From Alphaproteobacteria bacterium 65-37 (GTDB taxonomy: Bacteria; Pseudomonadota; Alphaproteobacteria; Reyranellales; Reyranellaceae): DNA of 41,595 nt. Shown in pieces: positions 8,790 to 17,249 of the stretch; positions within the stretch are counted from its first letter, which is position 1, and every line of letters starts with the position of its first letter. The notes under the pieces are model-generated. The model made no database searches. It worked only from the letters and a program-made list of their open reading frames with translations, and was not told the origin of the DNA. The stretch covers positions 1-41,595 of the forward strand of contig MKRV01000021.1 in assembly GCA_001897995.1 (NCBI GenBank), read 5' to 3'. Both the position numbers and the translations under genes were made by a program.

Positions 8790-10622
8790 ATGGCACTCAT
8801 CGCGGAGGGGCGTTACGAAGGGCGGCTCGCGGAAAATGACCGGACCGTCACGCTGCGTGTTTCGCGACGCGAGGGCGGACGTCTCGATAATCTGAGCGGC
8901 GATGTCTTTTCGACGACGGCGCATATCCTGTCGTTCGCGGGAGACCTCGCTTCGCTCGCCGAAGTCACCGACGCCGATGTTTCCGGACGCATCTCGGGAC
9001 GCGTTTCCTTTTTCTCCGAAGGCGCGCTCGCGCGCACGGGCAGTCGCTTCACTCTCGTACTGTCAGACGAAACCGATGACTCGGCCGTCGGGCTCACCCT
9101 GAATCTCGGCGCCGGTGATGTCACCGTCGCCCTCTCCCGTACTGGACCCGAATTGCGATCGCTCAGGGTCGATGTCGACGGCCTCGACAGCCTCCCCACG
9201 CCGCAGGCCCGCATCTTCGAGGGCGATCCCGCCGGAAAGGATCTCGTCTCCGCCCTGAAGCGTGCATCGATCGCCGCGACGGTGAATGTCCGACCGTTCC
9301 AGCCCTACGCCGCTGGGGCGTCCACCCCGGAAAGACTGTCCATGGGCGAGCTGCACAGCCTGATGGACGCATGGAGCAGGCCACCGACCGACATCGGCCA
9401 GGCCTGGCGGGTGCATGTCCTGTTCGCCGGCCAGTACAGCGGGCGCGGTGAAGCCGATGTCAGTGGCGTGATGTACGACGTCGAGCCACACCGGCGGCCA
9501 TCGCGGCAGGGCCTCGCCGTCTTCCTGAACAGCACAGCCATCAAGGCGTGTACCCCGGTCAATGGCGACAACTGGCGGCGCGAGGTGCTGTTCACCCTGG
9601 TGCACGAGATCGGCCATGCCCTGAACCTGCCGCACGCCTTCGAGGACAACCGCGCCCAGTCGTTGACCTGGATGAATTATCCTCGCGATATGCCGATCGG
9701 CGCGGCCGCCTTCTGGAACAGCTTCGGGGAAAGCTTCGATACGCCAGAGCTCGCTTTCCTCCACCACGCGCCGTTCTCGGATATCGCGCCAGGCCAGAAC
9801 GATTATGCCCAGCGCCGCAGCTCGTTCCTGTCCGGTGGCAGCAACCCGATGCTCAAGGCGAAGAAGACAACGCCCACGATCGATCCCACGACTGTGAAAG
9901 CAACCCTTGCCGTCGCGCCGTTGAAGGCCACCTATGTGTTCGGCGAGCCGGTCTTCCTGAAACTCGCTGTAACCAACGAGAGCCGAAGGAAGCTGTCGCT
10001 CGCCAAGGCGCTCGATCCCAGCGACGGTTTCGTCTCCATCCGCATCGAAACGCCCTTGGGCAAGCAGCGCACGCTCAGGCCGCCAGCGGCGCTCTGCCAG
10101 CGTGCGCCCAGCATGACGCTCGCCCCTCGCAAGAGCGTCGCCTTCGACGGCATCCTGGCCTCGTTCGATGCCGACGGCGCGATCTTCGACACGCCGGGTC
10201 GCTACCGCCTGCAGGCGACCTTCAAAGGCATCGACGGCGTCACTCTGACTTCACAGCCTTCCTTTTTGCGCGTGCTCCATCCGACGCGCGCCGAGGAGCT
10301 GGTCGCGATCTCGATCTGGGACGACAATGCGTTGATGCGCGCGATCTATTGCCGCCAGCCGCTCGTTGCCCTCGACTCCTGGCAACGGCTGGTCGAGGAG
10401 AAGCTTCGCCTCCTGCCCGACGACGGTGCCAATACCACCAAGTCCTATCTTCGCTATGTCGCCGCGCTAGGATGGATGGAGCGCTTTGCACCGGCCGCAC
10501 GAGCCGCCGCTTACAGACCCAATCGTCGCAAGGCCCTGGCCCATTTGCGCACCGTCGAGCCTCGGGACCTTCCACAGGGCGTGAGTCGACGCTGCGGCGA
10601 ACTGCTGACGAAGAAGCGGTGA
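8790..10622 (+). CDS. Predicted metzincin-type zinc metallopeptidase (610 aa)
   Basis: The zinc motif HExxHxxxxxH is at H272-E273-H276-H282 (HEIGHALNLPH). A methionine follows 13 residues later in the segment LTWMNYP (M295), in the right place for a metzincin Met-turn, although the spacing is short. The first 250 residues form an unrecognised domain. Residues about 365-500 look like an immunoglobulin-type beta domain (TYVFGEPVFLKLAVTNES, then GRYRLQATFKG), and the last 100 are helical and basic. No signal peptide or membrane segment is visible, so either it is cytoplasmic or it leaves by a signal-less route; no glycine-rich RTX repeats are seen. GGAGGAG lies 7 nt before the ATG, a very strong ribosome site. 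It is transcribed away from the multicopper oxidase, sharing a 214-bp gap. The peptidase call rests on the motif and context; no family is certain. Confidence 0.75.
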   Translation: MALIAEGRYEGRLAENDRTVTLRVSRREGGRLDNLSGDVFSTTAHILSFAGDLASLAEVTDADVSGRISGRVSFFSEGALARTGSRFTLVLSDETDDSAVGLTLNLGAGDVTVALSRTGPELRSLRVDVDGLDSLPTPQARIFEGDPAGKDLVSALKRASIAATVNVRPFQPYAAGASTPERLSMGELHSLMDAWSRPPTDIGQAWRVHVLFAGQYSGRGEADVSGVMYDVEPHRRPSRQGLAVFLNSTAIKACTPVNGDNWRREVLFTLVHEIGHALNLPHAFEDNRAQSLTWMNYPRDMPIGAAAFWNSFGESFDTPELAFLHHAPFSDIAPGQNDYAQRRSSFLSGGSNPMLKAKKTTPTIDPTTVKATLAVAPLKATYVFGEPVFLKLAVTNESRRKLSLAKALDPSDGFVSIRIETPLGKQRTLRPPAALCQRAPSMTLAPRKSVAFDGILASFDADGAIFDTPGRYRLQATFKGIDGVTLTSQPSFLRVLHPTRAEELVAISIWDDNALMRAIYCRQPLVALDSWQRLVEEKLRLLPDDGANTTKSYLRYVAALGWMERFAPAARAAAYRPNRRKALAHLRTVEPRDLPQGVSRRCGELLTKKR

Positions 10623-10629
10623 GCAGCCG

Positions 10630-11046
10630 CTACTTCGGAATCACCGCCATGGCCTGGATTTCGATTTTGGCGCGGTCCTCGATCAGGGCGGCGACCTCGA
10701 CAGCGGCCATGGCCGGGAAGTGGCGGCCCATGATCTCGCGGTAGACCTGGCCGATCTCCCGCAGCCTGGCGAGGTAGTCCTTCTTGTCGAGGAGATACCA
10801 GGTCATCGACACGACGTGTTCAGGCCGCGCGCCCGCTTCAGTCAGCACGGCTATGACGTTCTGCAGAGTCTGGCGTACCTGGCCCACGAGATCGTCGGTC
10901 TCGAAACGACATTGGCCGTTCCAGCCGATCTGGCCGCCGACGAACACCAGCCGGCCCTCGGCCGCGATGCCGTTGGCGTATCCCTTGGGCGTGGCCCAGC
11001 CGGCCGGCTGCAGGATGGTGTGCGGGCTCACGATCGGCTCGCTCAT
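10630..11046 (-). CDS. RidA/YjgF-family protein lacking the catalytic arginine
   Basis: The product is 138 aa, the normal length for the Rid family, with the characteristic N-terminal region (YANGIAAEGRLVFVGGQIGW) and the C-terminal VEV...KIEIQAMAV strand. In RidA proper the conserved PARS segment supplies the arginine that binds the imine/enamine carboxylate; here residues 111-114 read PAMA, with Met113 at that place. Family knowledge therefore argues against the usual imine deaminase activity and places it among the arginine-less Rid subgroups. The ATG overlaps the stop of the CoA ligase (ATGA), so it is the last gene of the anthranilate-type operon. The pathway passes through an amino-substituted dearomatised CoA ester (an enamine), so a role in tautomerising or deaminating that intermediate is an attractive but unproven idea. 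Confidence 0.88.
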   Translation of the reverse strand: MSEPIVSPHTILQPAGWATPKGYANGIAAEGRLVFVGGQIGWNGQCRFETDDLVGQVRQTLQNVIAVLTEAGARPEHVVSMTWYLLDKKDYLARLREIGQVYREIMGRHFPAMAAVEVAALIEDRAKIEIQAMAVIPK

Positions 11047-12689
11047 GAGGAGGCCTCCTGCCTGAGGAGAAAGCGCTGGATCTTGCCGGTCGGCGTCTTG
11101 GGCAGTGCGGCCACGAACTTCACCGAGCGCGGATACTTGTAGGGCGCGATGGTCGCCTTGACGTGGTCCTGCAGGCGTCTGGTCGTCGCCGCATCGGGTT
11201 CGACACCGTCCATCAGCACGACATGCGCCTGCACGATCTGCCCGCGCTCCGTATCGGGGACACCGATCACGGCGCATTCGCGCACCTCGTCGTGCGCGAG
11301 CAACGCCGCCTCGACCTCCGGGCCGGCGATGTTGTAGCCGGCCGAGATGATCATGTCGTCCGAACGCGCCACGAAGTGGAACCGACCGGCAGCATCCTGC
11401 AGGAAGGCATCGCCGGTGAGGTTCCAGCCCTCCCGCACGTAGGCACGCTGGCGGTCGTCGGCGAGGTAGCGGCAGCCGGTGGGGCCGCGCACCGCCAGCC
11501 GGCCGGCGGTGCCTCGCGGCAGCTCGTTCATCTCCTCGTCGACGATGCGCGCTTCGTAGCCGATTACCGGTCGCCCGGTCGTGGCCGGCGCGAAATCGTC
11601 CAGATGATTGGAGATGAAGATATGCAGCATTTCCGTCGCGCCGATGCCGTCGAGGATCGGCCGGCCGGTCTCGCGCATCCACTCCTCGAACACCGGCGCC
11701 GGCAGGGTCTCGCCGGCCGAGACGGCGATGCGCAAGGAGGAAAGGTCGGCGCCCTTCTGCTTGGCCACCAGCATGGCGCGATAGGCCGTGGGCGCCGCGA
11801 AGGCGACCGTGGCGCGGTAGGTCTCTATGATGCCGATCATGTTGGCCGGCGAGGCGTCCTCCAGGAGGGTCGCGGCCGCGCCGAAACGCAGCGGAAAGAC
11901 GGCGAGCCCACCCAGACCGAAGGTGAAGGCAAGCGGCGGCGAGCCCACGAACACATCGTCCGGCACGACGCCCAATACCTCGCGCGCATAGCCGTCGGCG
12001 ATGATCATCAGGTCGCGGTGGAAATGCATGGTGGCCTTCGGGACACCGGTCGTGCCCGAGGTGAAGCCGAGCAGGGCCACGTCGTCGCGGCCGGTGTTCA
12101 CGGCCGCGAAGCGCACATCCTTGTTCAGCGCAATACGGTCGAGCTCGGCATCGTGGTTGGCCGTGCCGTCGAAGCCCACGACCTGGCGCAGGAACCTGCT
12201 GTCCTTGGCGCAGGCCACCAATTCGTCCATCAACCGCGTGTCGCAGAGCGCCAAGGCGATCTCGGCCTTGTCGACGATCTTGGCAAGCTCGCCCGCCCGC
12301 AGCATCGGCATGGTGTTGACGACCACGGCCCCGGCCTTGGTCGCGGCCAGCCAGCAGGCGACCATGGCCGGATTGTTGGCCGATCGGATGAGCACGCGGT
12401 TGCCGGGCTTGACCCCGTAATCCTCGACCAGCGCATGGGCCAGCCGATTGGTCCAGTCGGAGAGTTCCTTGTAGGTGCGCCGCCGTCCGTTGCCGATCAG
12501 CGCCGTATGATCGCCGAAGCCTTTCGCGACCATACGGTCGGTGAGTTCGACGCCGATATTGAGCCGATCGGGATAGTCATAGCCGTCGAGGCGAAACTCC
12601 GGCCATTGGTCGGTCGGCGGAAGATGATCGCGGGCGAAGGTGTCGGTGTGCGCACTGGGTCCCAGTGCAGACATGGCCAATCCAGACAT
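11043..12689 (-). CDS. Aryl-CoA ligase, probably 2-aminobenzoate(anthranilate)-CoA ligase
   Basis: This is a 548-residue member of the AMP-forming acyl/aryl-CoA ligases. The nucleotide loop LLGFTSGTTGVPKATMHFH, the ATEM-type motif (DGIGATEMLHIF) and the C-terminal catalytic lysine segment PKTPTGKIQRFLL are all present. Overall character resembles benzoate- and 2-aminobenzoate-CoA ligases rather than long-chain ligases. The reaction would be aromatic acid + ATP + CoA to aryl-CoA + AMP + PPi in the cytosol. The start chosen (MSGLAMSALGP) is 4 bp downstream of the crotonase stop, with GGGAG about 10 nt before it; the frame is open further upstream but that part overlaps the crotonase gene. Anthranilate as substrate is inferred from the fused monooxygenase/reductase in the same operon; benzoate or salicylate remain possible. 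Confidence 0.88.
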   Translation of the reverse strand: MSGLAMSALGPSAHTDTFARDHLPPTDQWPEFRLDGYDYPDRLNIGVELTDRMVAKGFGDHTALIGNGRRRTYKELSDWTNRLAHALVEDYGVKPGNRVLIRSANNPAMVACWLAATKAGAVVVNTMPMLRAGELAKIVDKAEIALALCDTRLMDELVACAKDSRFLRQVVGFDGTANHDAELDRIALNKDVRFAAVNTGRDDVALLGFTSGTTGVPKATMHFHRDLMIIADGYAREVLGVVPDDVFVGSPPLAFTFGLGGLAVFPLRFGAAATLLEDASPANMIGIIETYRATVAFAAPTAYRAMLVAKQKGADLSSLRIAVSAGETLPAPVFEEWMRETGRPILDGIGATEMLHIFISNHLDDFAPATTGRPVIGYEARIVDEEMNELPRGTAGRLAVRGPTGCRYLADDRQRAYVREGWNLTGDAFLQDAAGRFHFVARSDDMIISAGYNIAGPEVEAALLAHDEVRECAVIGVPDTERGQIVQAHVVLMDGVEPDAATTRRLQDHVKATIAPYKYPRSVKFVAALPKTPTGKIQRFLLRQEASS

Positions 12690-12693
12690 GGCG

Positions 12694-13506
12694 TCAGGCT
12701 CCCTGGAAGACGGGCTTCTCCTTGGCGACGAAGGCGCGGTAGGCGCGCTCGAAATCGCGCGTCTGCATGCAGATCGCCTGGGCCTGCGCTTCCGCCTCGA
12801 TCGCCTGCTCGAGCCCCATCGCCCATTCCTGGTTGAGCTGGGTCTTGGTGATGCCGTGAGCGAAGGTCGGCCCCGCGGCGATGCGCTGCGCCAGATCGAG
12901 TGCCGCGGCTTCCAGCGCATCGGCTTCGACCAGACGATTGTAGAAGCCCCAGCGCTCGCCTTCGGCCGCCGACATCGCCCGGCCGGTATAGAGCAGTTCG
13001 GCGGCACGGCCCTGGCCGATCAGGCGCGGCAGCATCGCACAGGCCCCCATGTCGCAGCCGGCCAGCCCGACGCGGCTGAACAGGAAGGCGGTCTTCGCCT
13101 CGGGAGTGGCCAGGCGGATATCCGACGCCATGACGATGATGGCGCCGGCCCCCACGGCCACGCCGTCGACGGCGGCGATGATCGGTTTGCCGCAGCCCAG
13201 CATCGCCTTCACGAGATCGCCCGTCATGCGCGTGAAAGCCAGGAGCTCCTTCATGTCCATGCCGACCAGCGGCCCGATGATGTCATGCACATCGCCGCCG
13301 GAGCAGAAGTTTCCGCCATTGGGCAGGAACACGACGGCGTCGATATCGTCGGCATCGCGCAGGGCGCGGAAGGTGTCGCGCAGCTCGGCATACGAGGCGA
13401 AGGTGAGCGGGTTCTTGCGCTCCGGCCGGTCGAGCTGCAGGCGCGCGACCCTGTCATCAACCTGCCAGAGGAAGTGCTTGGGCTTGAGTCCGGCCAGACG
13501 ATTCAT
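12694..13506 (-). CDS. Enoyl-CoA hydratase/isomerase (crotonase) family protein
   Basis: The product is 270 aa, typical for crotonases. The two oxyanion-hole segments are visible: FCSGGDV at 67-73 and [10 protein letters not shown] at about 115-124. The place where true enoyl-CoA hydratases carry the first catalytic glutamate reads [10 protein letters not shown] (149-158), with Asp152 as the only acidic residue, so hydration of a simple enoyl-CoA is uncertain and a ring-hydrolysing or isomerising role is possible. It lies between MarR (4-bp ATGA overlap) and the aryl-CoA ligase (4-bp gap), so it probably acts on the non-aromatic CoA ester made by the monooxygenase/reductase. Substrate and exact reaction are inferred from operon position. 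Confidence 0.87.
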   Translation of the reverse strand: MNRLAGLKPKHFLWQVDDRVARLQLDRPERKNPLTFASYAELRDTFRALRDADDIDAVVFLPNGGNFCSGGDVHDIIGPLVGMDMKELLAFTRMTGDLVKAMLGCGKPIIAAVDGVAVGAGAIIVMASDIRLATPEAKTAFLFSRVGLAGCDMGACAMLPRLIGQGRAAELLYTGRAMSAAEGERWGFYNRLVEADALEAAALDLAQRIAAGPTFAHGITKTQLNQEWAMGLEQAIEAEAQAQAICMQTRDFERAYRAFVAKEKPVFQGA

Positions 13507-13994
13507 GAGCGCGCCTCCGCTTTGCGGTCTTCCCAGTTGCTCTGAAACGATTTCAGGATGGCAGCGAGGTGCTGCGCGTCGCTCGCCGACACGTCGCCCA
13601 GCAGCTCTCCGATCCAGCCTTCGTGGACCTCGGCCATGGTGCGAAAGAAGTCGCGGCCGGTTTCCGTGAGCCGCACGATCGAGGTGCGACGGTCGCCGTT
13701 GCGCCGGGCGCGCTGCACCAGCCCGTCCGCCACCAGCCGGTCGACGATACCCGTGACATTGCCGTTGGAAACCAGCAGGAAGCGCGACAGGTCGCTCATC
13801 AGCATGCCTTCGGGCACGCGATAGAGCGCCGCCAGCACGTCGAAACGCGGCAGGGTCGTGTCGAATTCGACCCTGAGCCGCTCACGCAGCTCGGCCTCGA
13901 TGGCGCGCGAGGCGCGCAGCAGGCGGATCCAGAGACGCAATCTTTCCTTGTCGGCCTTGGACGTCGGCGTGGCTCGCTGCGATGCCGTCACCAT
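13503..13994 (-). CDS. MarR-family transcriptional regulator
   Basis: A 163-aa winged-helix protein with the MarR layout: N-terminal dimerisation helix ([20 protein letters not shown]), recognition region [22 protein letters not shown], the wing [17 protein letters not shown], then long C-terminal helices. MarR proteins of this kind sit in aromatic-acid operons and usually release DNA on binding the aryl-CoA intermediate. The gene is third in the operon, overlapping the SDR stop by 7 bp and the crotonase start by 4 bp, so its own level follows that of the operon it probably represses. The 26-bp palindrome at 17109-17134 is the obvious candidate operator. The ligand is unknown. Confidence 0.93.
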   Translation of the reverse strand: MVTASQRATPTSKADKERLRLWIRLLRASRAIEAELRERLRVEFDTTLPRFDVLAALYRVPEGMLMSDLSRFLLVSNGNVTGIVDRLVADGLVQRARRNGDRRTSIVRLTETGRDFFRTMAEVHEGWIGELLGDVSASDAQHLAAILKSFQSNWEDRKAEARS

Positions 13995-14746
13995 GTCTCG
14001 CCTCCGGAGATCGAGAGTGCCTGGCCGGTGACCGAGCGGGCGGCATCACTGCACAGCCACAGGACGGCGGCCGCGACCTCCTGCGGCTGGATGAAGCGAT
14101 GCTGCGGATTGGTCGCGGCCAGGCTGGCGCGCGCCTCGTCGGCGCTGCGGCCGGTCGTCTCGACGATGCGCTGAACGGACTGCACCAGCATCTCGGTCTC
14201 GACGAAACCGGGACACACTGCGTTGACGGTCACGCCCGACTTCACCGTCTCGACCGCCAACGCCCGCATCAGGCCGACGACGCCGTGCTTGGCCGCCACA
14301 TAGGGCGCGACATAGGCGTAGCCCTTGAGCCCCGCCGTCGAGGCGACAAAGACGATGCGGCCGGCCTTGCGCCGGGTCATGCCGGCAAGGGCCGGCTTCA
14401 CGGTGAGGAAGGCGCCGGTCAGATTGAGGTCGAGCGTGCGTTGCCAGTCGACCAGCGACGTGCGGTGCGCCGGGCCGCTTTCCGCTCCGCCGGCATTGGC
14501 GATCACGATGTCGAGCGGCCCGCGCGCCGCCTCCGCTTCGGCATGAAGGCGCACCATCGCCGCCTCGTCGGTGACGTCGGCCACGAGGGCCGCGATACGC
14601 GTGTGCTCACCGGCGGCTTGCGCCAATGGCGCTTCGCGACGACCGCAGATCGTGACGGAGGCGCCCGCCTCGGCCAGCGCCAACGCAATCGCCCGGCCCA
14701 CGCCGGTGCCCCCGCCCGTGACCAGGGCATGGCGTCCTTCGATCAT
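13988..14746 (-). CDS. Short-chain dehydrogenase/reductase (3-hydroxyacyl-CoA dehydrogenase-like)
   Basis: A classical SDR of 252 aa. The cofactor motif TGGGTGVG is at residues 10-17, NAGG at 84-87, Asn108 in the LDLNLTG strand, and the catalytic Ser136, Tyr149 and Lys153 (Y-V-A-A-K) are all present. In this operon it most likely oxidises a hydroxylated alicyclic CoA ester as NAD(P)-dependent dehydrogenase, the third step of a beta-oxidation-like ring degradation. It starts 13 bp after the stop of the monooxygenase/reductase and overlaps MarR by 7 bp. The substrate is inferred from the neighbours; SDR sequences alone do not show it. Confidence 0.92.
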   Translation of the reverse strand: MIEGRHALVTGGGTGVGRAIALALAEAGASVTICGRREAPLAQAAGEHTRIAALVADVTDEAAMVRLHAEAEAARGPLDIVIANAGGAESGPAHRTSLVDWQRTLDLNLTGAFLTVKPALAGMTRRKAGRIVFVASTAGLKGYAYVAPYVAAKHGVVGLMRALAVETVKSGVTVNAVCPGFVETEMLVQSVQRIVETTGRSADEARASLAATNPQHRFIQPQEVAAAVLWLCSDAARSVTGQALSISGGETW

Positions 14747-14759
14747 GTCCGGCTCCCGG

Positions 14760-17051
14760 TCATACGCGGAGGCTTCCGACGGCGCTGCGCTCGCTCAGGC
14801 GATAAAGCTGGTCCCGACCGGCGAGATAGGGGTCGGGCCATTTGACGTCGCGGTCACCCAGGGCAGCGGCGGCATGCAGCGTCCAATAGGGATCGGCGAG
14901 ATGCGGCCGGGCGAGGCACACCAGGTCGGCGCGGCCGGCCAACAGGATCGAGTTCACGTGATCGGGCTCGTAGATGTTGCCGACCGCCATGGTCGCCATG
15001 CCGGTTTCGTTGCGGATGCGGTCGGAGAACGGCGTCTGGAACATGCGGCCATAGACCGGCCGGGCGCGGATCGAGGTCTGACCAGCAGAGACATCGCAGA
15101 CGTCGACACCGGCCGCCTGAAAGCGACGGGCAATCTCGACCGCCTCACCCGGCGTCACCCCCTCGCCCTCGACCCAGTCGCAGGCCGAGAAGCGCACCGA
15201 GATCGGCTTCTCCGCCGGCCAGACACCCCGCACCGCCTGGAACACTTCCAGCGGATAGCGCAGGCGGTTTTCCAGGCTGCCGCCATAGTCGTCGGTGCGA
15301 TGGTTGGTGAGCGGCGTGATGAAGGACGAGAGCAGGTAGCCGTGTGCGGCATGGATCTCGAGCATGTCGAAGCCGGCACGCGCCGCCCGCTCTGCCGCCG
15401 CCACGAACTCATCGCGCACCCGCGCCATGTCGGCCGGGTCCATGGGTTTCGGAACTTGGTTCACCGACGACCAGGGTGCTGCGGACGCCGCCATGACAGG
15501 CCAGTTGCCGTTGGCCAGAGGGGCATCCATCTGCTGCCAGCCGAGCTGGGTCGAGCCTTTCGGTCCCGAATGGCCGATCTGGGCGCAGATCTTCGCCTCG
15601 GTCTCGCGATGCACGAACTCGACCAGCCGCTTCCAGGCGACCTCGTGTTCGGACGCATAGAGACCGGTGCAGCCCGGCGTGATGCGGCCCTCGGGCGACA
15701 CGCAGGTCATCTCGATGGTGACAAGGCCAGCGCCACCCTTGGCGCGCTCGGCATAGTGAGCGAAGTGCCAGTCGGTCGGGCAGCCCTCGACCGCCTTGTA
15801 TTGCGCCATCGGCGAGACGACCACGCGGTTCTGCAGTTGGAGATCGCGCAGACGGAAGGGCGCGAACATCGGCGCCCGCCGCAGGTTGCCGCTGCTGCCG
15901 GCACGGCGCTGGAACCAGGCCTCGGCCTCGCCCAGCCAGGCCGGGTCGCGCAGTCGCAGGTTCTCGTGGCTGATGCGCTGCGAGCGGGTCAGCAGCGAAT
16001 AGTTGAGCTGCACCGGGTCGAGGCCGAGATAGCGCTCGACTTCCTCGAACCATTCCAGCGAGTTGCGCGCCGCCGACTGCAGCTTGAGCACCTCCAGCCG
16101 CCGCGCATCCTCGTACTTGTCGAAAGCCGCAGCGAGCCCAGGCTCGCTGTGAAGATAGTCGGCCAGCGCCACGGCGCTTTCGAGCGCGAGCTTGGTGCCC
16201 GAGCCGATGGAGAAGTGTGCGCTCGCCGCCGCATCGCCCAGCAGGGCGAGGTTCTCGTGCGACCAGCGCCGGCAGAGCACGCGCGGAAAGTTGATCCAGG
16301 CCGAGCCGCGCAGATGGCCGGCGTTCGACATCAAGCTGTGTCCGCCGAGATGGCGGGCGAAAATCCGCTCGCAGGCCGCGATCGATTCCTCGCGCGACAT
16401 CTCATCAAAGCCTGCCTTGCGCCAGGTCTCCTCGCTGCATTCGACGATGAAAGTCGCGGTCTCGGGCTCGAACTGGTAGGCGTGCGCCCATACCCAGCCG
16501 TGCGGCGTCTCCTCGAAGATGAAGGTGAAGGCGTCGTCGAACTTCTGCCGCGTGCCGAGCCACACGAACTTGCATTTGCGCAGGTCGATGTCGGGCTGGA
16601 AGGCGGCGGCGAAGGCCGTTCGCGACCTGGAGTTCAGCCCGTCGGCCGCGACCACCAGGTCGTGGGTCGCCATGTAGGGCTTGGGATCGTCGATTTCGGT
16701 CTCGAAGGCCAGCTCGACGCCCAGTTCGCGGGCACGGCGCTGCAGGAGGAGCAGCAGGCGCTTGCGGCCGATGCCGCAGAAACCATGGCCGGTCGACAAG
16801 GTGCGCTGCCCGCGGTGGATCACCGCGATATCGTCCCAATAGGCGAAGTGCTCGCGAATCCATCCGGCGCTCTCGGGATCGTTGGCCGCGAGATTGTCCA
16901 GCGTCTCGGCCGAGAGCACGACTCCCCAGCCGAACGTGTCGTCCGCCCGGTTGCGCTCGAACACGGTGACCTCGTGTGCCGGGTCACGGCGCTTCATGGA
17001 AATCGCGAAGTAGAGGCCGGCGGGACCGGCACCCAGGACAGCTACTTTCAT
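14760..17051 (-). CDS. 2-aminobenzoyl-CoA (or salicylyl-CoA) monooxygenase/reductase fusion
   Basis: A 763-aa two-domain flavoprotein. Residues 1 to about 380 form a UbiH-type FAD monooxygenase with GAGPAG at 7-12, the DG-type segment [12 protein letters not shown] and the second FAD motif [15 protein letters not shown]. From about residue 395 ([20 protein letters not shown]) it is an Old Yellow Enzyme-type FMN reductase, with the active-site HAAHGYLL and the late FMN-binding [12 protein letters not shown]. This fusion is the hallmark of 2-aminobenzoyl-CoA monooxygenase/reductase, described in Azoarcus evansii: it hydroxylates and then reduces the ring, giving a dearomatised amino-oxo-cyclohexene carboxyl-CoA. 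Automated annotation often calls it salicylyl-CoA 5-hydroxylase. It is the first operon gene, with GGAGGG about 8 nt before the ATG. Choice between the two substrates is inference; the aryl-CoA ligase fits both. Confidence 0.92.
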   Translation of the reverse strand: MKVAVLGAGPAGLYFAISMKRRDPAHEVTVFERNRADDTFGWGVVLSAETLDNLAANDPESAGWIREHFAYWDDIAVIHRGQRTLSTGHGFCGIGRKRLLLLLQRRARELGVELAFETEIDDPKPYMATHDLVVAADGLNSRSRTAFAAAFQPDIDLRKCKFVWLGTRQKFDDAFTFIFEETPHGWVWAHAYQFEPETATFIVECSEETWRKAGFDEMSREESIAACERIFARHLGGHSLMSNAGHLRGSAWINFPRVLCRRWSHENLALLGDAAASAHFSIGSGTKLALESAVALADYLHSEPGLAAAFDKYEDARRLEVLKLQSAARNSLEWFEEVERYLGLDPVQLNYSLLTRSQRISHENLRLRDPAWLGEAEAWFQRRAGSSGNLRRAPMFAPFRLRDLQLQNRVVVSPMAQYKAVEGCPTDWHFAHYAERAKGGAGLVTIEMTCVSPEGRITPGCTGLYASEHEVAWKRLVEFVHRETEAKICAQIGHSGPKGSTQLGWQQMDAPLANGNWPVMAASAAPWSSVNQVPKPMDPADMARVRDEFVAAAERAARAGFDMLEIHAAHGYLLSSFITPLTNHRTDDYGGSLENRLRYPLEVFQAVRGVWPAEKPISVRFSACDWVEGEGVTPGEAVEIARRFQAAGVDVCDVSAGQTSIRARPVYGRMFQTPFSDRIRNETGMATMAVGNIYEPDHVNSILLAGRADLVCLARPHLADPYWTLHAAAALGDRDVKWPDPYLAGRDQLYRLSERSAVGSLRV

Positions 17052-17108
17052 CGGAGAAACCCTCCGCCCCAGTGCTCGACGGGAACGGTGCGCTTCCTCT
17101 GTAATTAT

Positions 17109-17134
17109 TTCAAGCCTAAAATTTTAGACTTGAA
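17109..17134. promoter_or_regulatory. 26-bp palindrome, probable MarR operator of the aromatic-CoA operon
   Basis: The left half reads TTCAAGCCTAAAA and the right half TTTTAGACTTGAA; 12 of the 13 symmetric base pairs match, and the only break is at 17115/17128. The AT-rich core stands out from the GC-rich surroundings. Its near edge is 57 bp upstream of the monooxygenase/reductase start, where a promoter for that operon must lie, and the operon encodes a MarR protein, whose family binds such palindromes. The divergent DGPF gene starts 115 bp away on the other side and may be affected as well. The assignment to this MarR is inference. Confidence 0.75.
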
Positions 17135-17175
17135 GTATTTGGCGCGGCACGACGCGGCGAAAATCTTCGCTGGCC

Positions 17176-17202
17176 TGTCGATTCCGCCGGGGCTCGTTCG
17201 AC
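17176..17202 (+). promoter_or_regulatory. ECF42-type promoter before the DGPF/sigma pair
   Basis: TGTCGA at 17176-17181 and CGAC at 17199-17202 are separated by 17 bp. As I recall the family, ECF42 sigma factors recognise TGTCGA at -35 and CGAT or CGAC at -10. The pair lies 48 bp before the ATG of the DGPF protein, leaving room for a leader of about 40 nt. This would make the sigma factor activate its own operon, as described for the group. The motif match is seen in the sequence; use by this sigma factor is inferred. Confidence 0.6.
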
Positions 17203-17249
17203 GTGTAAGCAGGGAGCCAACAAGGCCCACCCGTCAGAGGAGATGAAAT

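Noticed and set aside
10615-10631. Hairpin AGCGG-N7-CCGCT between the convergent metallopeptidase and RidA-like genes
   Set aside because: Only five pairs and no T-run; not enough for a terminator call.
14571-17246. An 891-codon plus-strand open frame opposite the monooxygenase/reductase
   Set aside because: The minus-strand product has complete flavoenzyme motifs; the plus frame has none and extends across the operon promoter and palindrome.
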